Shown in pieces: positions 61,762 through 64,000 of a stretch of DNA of 64,000 bases (within the stretch, counting starts at the first letter, position 1; each line of letters opens with the position of its first letter). The translations under genes and the position numbers were made by a program. The stretch is taken from assembly GCF_000938255.1 (NCBI RefSeq), contig NZ_JYMR01000016.1:1-64000 (forward strand), in the 5' to 3' direction. The stretch comes from Bradyrhizobium sp. LTSP849. Lineage in GTDB: Bacteria > Pseudomonadota > Alphaproteobacteria > Rhizobiales > Xanthobacteraceae. The notes beneath the pieces were generated by a model. That model was given only the letters and a program-made list of their open reading frames with translations. It did no database searches and was not told the origin of the DNA.

Positions 61762-61785
61762 AACATACATACTAGTTGGTACAGT
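61762..61785. promoter_or_regulatory. Candidate TetR operator, site 2
   Basis: ATACATACTAGTTGGTACAG (61764-61783) matches the site at 56629-56655 at 16 of 22 aligned bases, including TACATACTAGT and TACA. It lies about 155 bp upstream of the haloacid dehalogenase start in the 368-bp gap before the cyclase gene, which shows nothing else. Confidence 0.55.
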
Positions 61786-61976
61786 GCAAGTAAGAACTTT
61801 GTGTGGCGCGCTCGACGGCGAGCGCTATTTGGAAGCTATATCCGGCAGACGCTTGTGAGTGGCGGAGGATCTTGCGCGGCCCGAAGCGGCCTCTCGCCCG
61901 CCGATCAGCATCCGCGGGCTCCCTAGGCCGATTAACCCCGCTCGGGGCGCTCGGGCGTTGACCAATGGACCGGCAT

Positions 61977-63176
61977 TCAGCCGTGATACGCAAACAGCTC
62001 GATTGGATCACTGAAGCCGCGCACCGGATATTCGCCGACGCGTTCGAGGTCGAAATCGCTGTTGACGAAGTCCGTGAACGCGCGGGACAGCAGCACCGTT
62101 CGCCCCAGTTGTTTGGTGAGGGTTTCGAGACGCGAAGCCATGTTGACCGCCGGACCGATCACCGTGAAGTCGAGCCGGGTCTGTGACCCGATATTGCCGT
62201 ACATGACGTCGCCGACATGGATGCCGATGCCGTACTTGAGCGGCTCACGGCCGGTTTCGCCGTTCTTTTCGTTCAAGGCAATCATGGCCTGGCGGGCCTC
62301 AGTCACGGCATACAGCAGATTTGCACAGGCCGACGGGTTGCTGAGCGGAAAGATGGCAAGCAGACCGTCTCCTATGAATTTCAGTATTTCCCCGCCATGT
62401 CGCGCAATCGGCTCCGACATCGCGTCGAAATAGCCGTTCAGAAGATCAATCACGTCATCACGCGGCCAATTGTCGGAGATCCGGGTGAAATCACGAAGAT
62501 CACAGATCATGATGGCGGCGCGTACCGTCGTTCCGCTTCCGCGCCTCGTGGCGCCAGCCAGAACGAGTTCGCTGGCATGCGACCCGACATAGGTTTCAAG
62601 CAGCGTTCGTGCCAGCCGGTTCTTCATCCGGATTTCGCTGACCAACGCCAGAACCGGCAACAGCCTTAACAGGCCGGCGATATGCGCGTCGTCGAAACCT
62701 CCGAGCTGGTCGGTTGCAAAGGTCACAATATGCCGCTTGCCGAGTGTATGGTACAGCGGCCACGCCACATAGTCAGTGAGGCCTTTCGCCCGCATCCTGT
62801 CATAGAAGGCATGCTTGCGGCTCAACGCGGTGTCGCGCTCCAGATTCTCGCGCACCTCGCTGGCCCCATCATGGAGTTCGTTGGCGGGACTGTCGATGTA
62901 GTCAGGACGCTCCCTGACGTCGTAATCTACTCTCCTAAGCTCGGCTTCGCGCGTCCCGTCGGCCCACATGATCCGGGAGCCGAGCCATTGCGGATGGAGG
63001 ATCATGACATGAAGCGTCGCTCGCTTGACCGGAATGCCCGCTCGCTGGAGCCGGAGACATAGCTCAGCGAAAATAGTGTCAAGGAAGCGCTCGTCGCGCG
63101 TGTCGTTTGTCAGCCAGTGCAGAACATCGCTGTCAGAATGTGCGGTGACGTGACCGATGTTTGGCAGCGCGTTCAT
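61977..63176 (-). CDS. Class III adenylate/guanylate cyclase with N-terminal sensory region
   Basis: The 399-residue protein has an N-terminal region of about 200 residues without a clear family label but with a GAF-like feel (VAWPLYHTLGKRHIVTFATD) and a C-terminal class III cyclase domain: RAAIMICDLRDFTRIS (metal Asp), GEILKFIGDGLLAIFPL (second Asp; the Lys fits adenine specificity), KYGIGIHVGDVMYGNIG and TVIGPAVNMASRLETLTKQ. It makes cyclic AMP on an unknown cue. It starts at 63176. It is the second cyclase domain in the window. Confidence 0.9.
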   Translation of the reverse strand: MNALPNIGHVTAHSDSDVLHWLTNDTRDERFLDTIFAELCLRLQRAGIPVKRATLHVMILHPQWLGSRIMWADGTREAELRRVDYDVRERPDYIDSPANELHDGASEVRENLERDTALSRKHAFYDRMRAKGLTDYVAWPLYHTLGKRHIVTFATDQLGGFDDAHIAGLLRLLPVLALVSEIRMKNRLARTLLETYVGSHASELVLAGATRRGSGTTVRAAIMICDLRDFTRISDNWPRDDVIDLLNGYFDAMSEPIARHGGEILKFIGDGLLAIFPLSNPSACANLLYAVTEARQAMIALNEKNGETGREPLKYGIGIHVGDVMYGNIGSQTRLDFTVIGPAVNMASRLETLTKQLGRTVLLSRAFTDFVNSDFDLERVGEYPVRGFSDPIELFAYHG

Positions 63177-63308
63177 ATCCTGCTCCTGACCGGTGACCTG
63201 GATCCGTCTCGAGCGGCCAGAAGTCACGACAAATCCCCTTGCTTGTGGAGGGGCTGCGGCGCCGGTTGGACCCAGCCGAGCGGCGCCGCACCGCGTAACG
63301 CAGCTAAC

Positions 63309-64000
63309 TTACGAACGGCGGCGTAGGAAGTCGACGACAAGGTTTGTCGTCGCGGCCGGCTGCTCTTCCGTGATCCAGTGTCCGCAATCCGGGATGATCA
63401 CGTCTTCGACGTTATCGGCGACACACCGCACCACCGCGCCGATCATCGGCCCGAACGTAGCTTCGCCACCCAGGGCCAAGACCGGCATCTTGAGTTTGCC
63501 TTTCGCGAGAAACGCCTTGTTGTCGGTCGCATCCTGGCTGAACGACAGGAACTGGGCAAAGCCCGCTCGCATTGCGCCGGGTTGCGCGTAGAGCGCCGCA
63601 TAATGCTGGCGCTTCGCTTCATCAAATCGCTCCGGATGCCGGGAAAGTTCGTTCCAGAAGCGGTCGAGATAGATGCGCTCGCGGCCGGCGACCAGGCGCT
63701 CCATGTCATGACCACCGAAGCCAAAGTGCCACATGGCCGGCTCCTGCAGGATCTTTTCCCAGGGTCCGATGCCGGGCAGCGGCGCATCGATCGCCACCCA
63801 TCGGCTCACGCGCTCAGGGTGGGTGGCCGCGACTGCGTAGCCCACCATAATGCCGATGTCGTGCGTTACCAATTCGAACGTACGCACGCCCAGAGCGTCC
63901 ACGACGCCCACCACGTCCGCCGCCAGATTCTTCTTGTCATAGCCCCCGTCAGGCTTCGACGAGAGGCCCGACCCACGCAGGTCGGGCACGATAATCGTGC
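63309..64000 (-). CDS. Alpha/beta hydrolase, epoxide hydrolase / haloacetate dehalogenase type (5' end beyond window)
   Basis: At least 230 residues are visible; the frame runs off the window at 64000 and the N-terminal strands are missing. The visible part has VPDLRGSGLSSKPDGGYDKK, the nucleophile elbow LVTHDIGIMVGYAVAATHPERV with Asp, a cap domain rich in Trp/Tyr (AMWHFGFGGHD, RIYLDRFWNEL), VLALGGEATFGPMIGAV and the catalytic His in IPDCGHWITEEQP. Such enzymes hydrolyse epoxides or haloacids. The Asp nucleophile fits both; the dehalogenase nearby makes the latter attractive but unproven. Confidence 0.85.
   Translation of the reverse strand, partial: TIIVPDLRGSGLSSKPDGGYDKKNLAADVVGVVDALGVRTFELVTHDIGIMVGYAVAATHPERVSRWVAIDAPLPGIGPWEKILQEPAMWHFGFGGHDMERLVAGRERIYLDRFWNELSRHPERFDEAKRQHYAALYAQPGAMRAGFAQFLSFSQDATDNKAFLAKGKLKMPVLALGGEATFGPMIGAVVRCVADNVEDVIIPDCGHWITEEQPAATTNLVVDFLRRRS

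Noticed and set aside
1..64000. CRISPR arrays, tRNA or rRNA genes, phage or integrase genes
   Set aside because: None was recognised. The repeats found are dispersed pairs or operators and not regularly spaced arrays; tRNA cloverleafs were looked for only by eye.

Overview
The window is GC-rich DNA that looks like an alphaproteobacterial chromosome, most likely Bradyrhizobium or a close relative (Nitrobacteraceae). This rests on the gene repertoire: an IS66 element, many paralogous CoA, glutathione S-transferase, SDR and LysR genes, Tat-exported small proteins and a CoxG-type protein. No rRNA, tRNA, CRISPR or phage genes were seen. It reads as an accessory catabolic region built from small operons, each with its own regulator and separated by gene debris.

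Layout. 0-2.5 kb: an IS66 insertion sequence whose left tip is base 1. 2.6-10.4 kb: glutathione transferases, a hydrolase-adenylate cyclase fusion, a DsbA-like protein, CoxG, a ketopantoate-reductase-like protein, a VOC protein and several broken genes. 10.7-18.3 kb: a molybdopterin oxidoreductase facing moaA, a seven-iron ferredoxin and an NADPH-ferredoxin reductase, then a MocR regulator lacking its PLP lysine and an NTF2-like protein. 31.7-18.4 kb (minus strand): a long run with acyl-CoA dehydrogenase, acyl-CoA synthetase, a GntR regulator, thioredoxin reductase, a DctA-type transporter, a thioredoxin-fused protein, a UGSC-family protein (Cys form), SDR, class III CoA-transferase, enoyl-CoA hydratase and GMC oxidoreductase. 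Three CTGG-N4-CCAG operators surround the GntR gene and the thioredoxin reductase promoter.

32-47 kb: a LysR gene, a sulfite-oxidase-like protein with a cytochrome b561 partner, and then genes that converge on malonate semialdehyde. These are a trans-3-chloroacrylate dehalogenase homologue (alpha and beta subunits), a malonate semialdehyde decarboxylase homologue with its known catalytic residues, methylmalonate/malonate semialdehyde dehydrogenase and a nitronate monooxygenase, together with a MmgE/PrpD protein, a mandelate-racemase-like enzyme and LysR regulators. 48-56 kb: an ActP-like symporter pair, a glutathione transferase, a RidA-SDR-Ohr set facing a LysR gene, and a PLP-dependent desulfhydrase/deaminase flanked by an 82-bp direct repeat of the LysR 3' end. 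56-64 kb: a TetR regulator, a flavin-binding protein, an exported metallo-beta-lactamase-fold protein, a Tat-exported haloacid dehalogenase followed by a MOSC protein, an adenylate cyclase, and an alpha/beta hydrolase cut by the window end.

The best leads are the malonate-semialdehyde hub with its natural alpha-Pro1-to-Ser dehalogenase, the thioredoxin reductase / thioredoxin-fusion / UGSC module inside a CoA-dependent catabolic operon, and a four-copy upstream element built on GAGATA half-sites. Family names are from recognition by eye; no database search was run.
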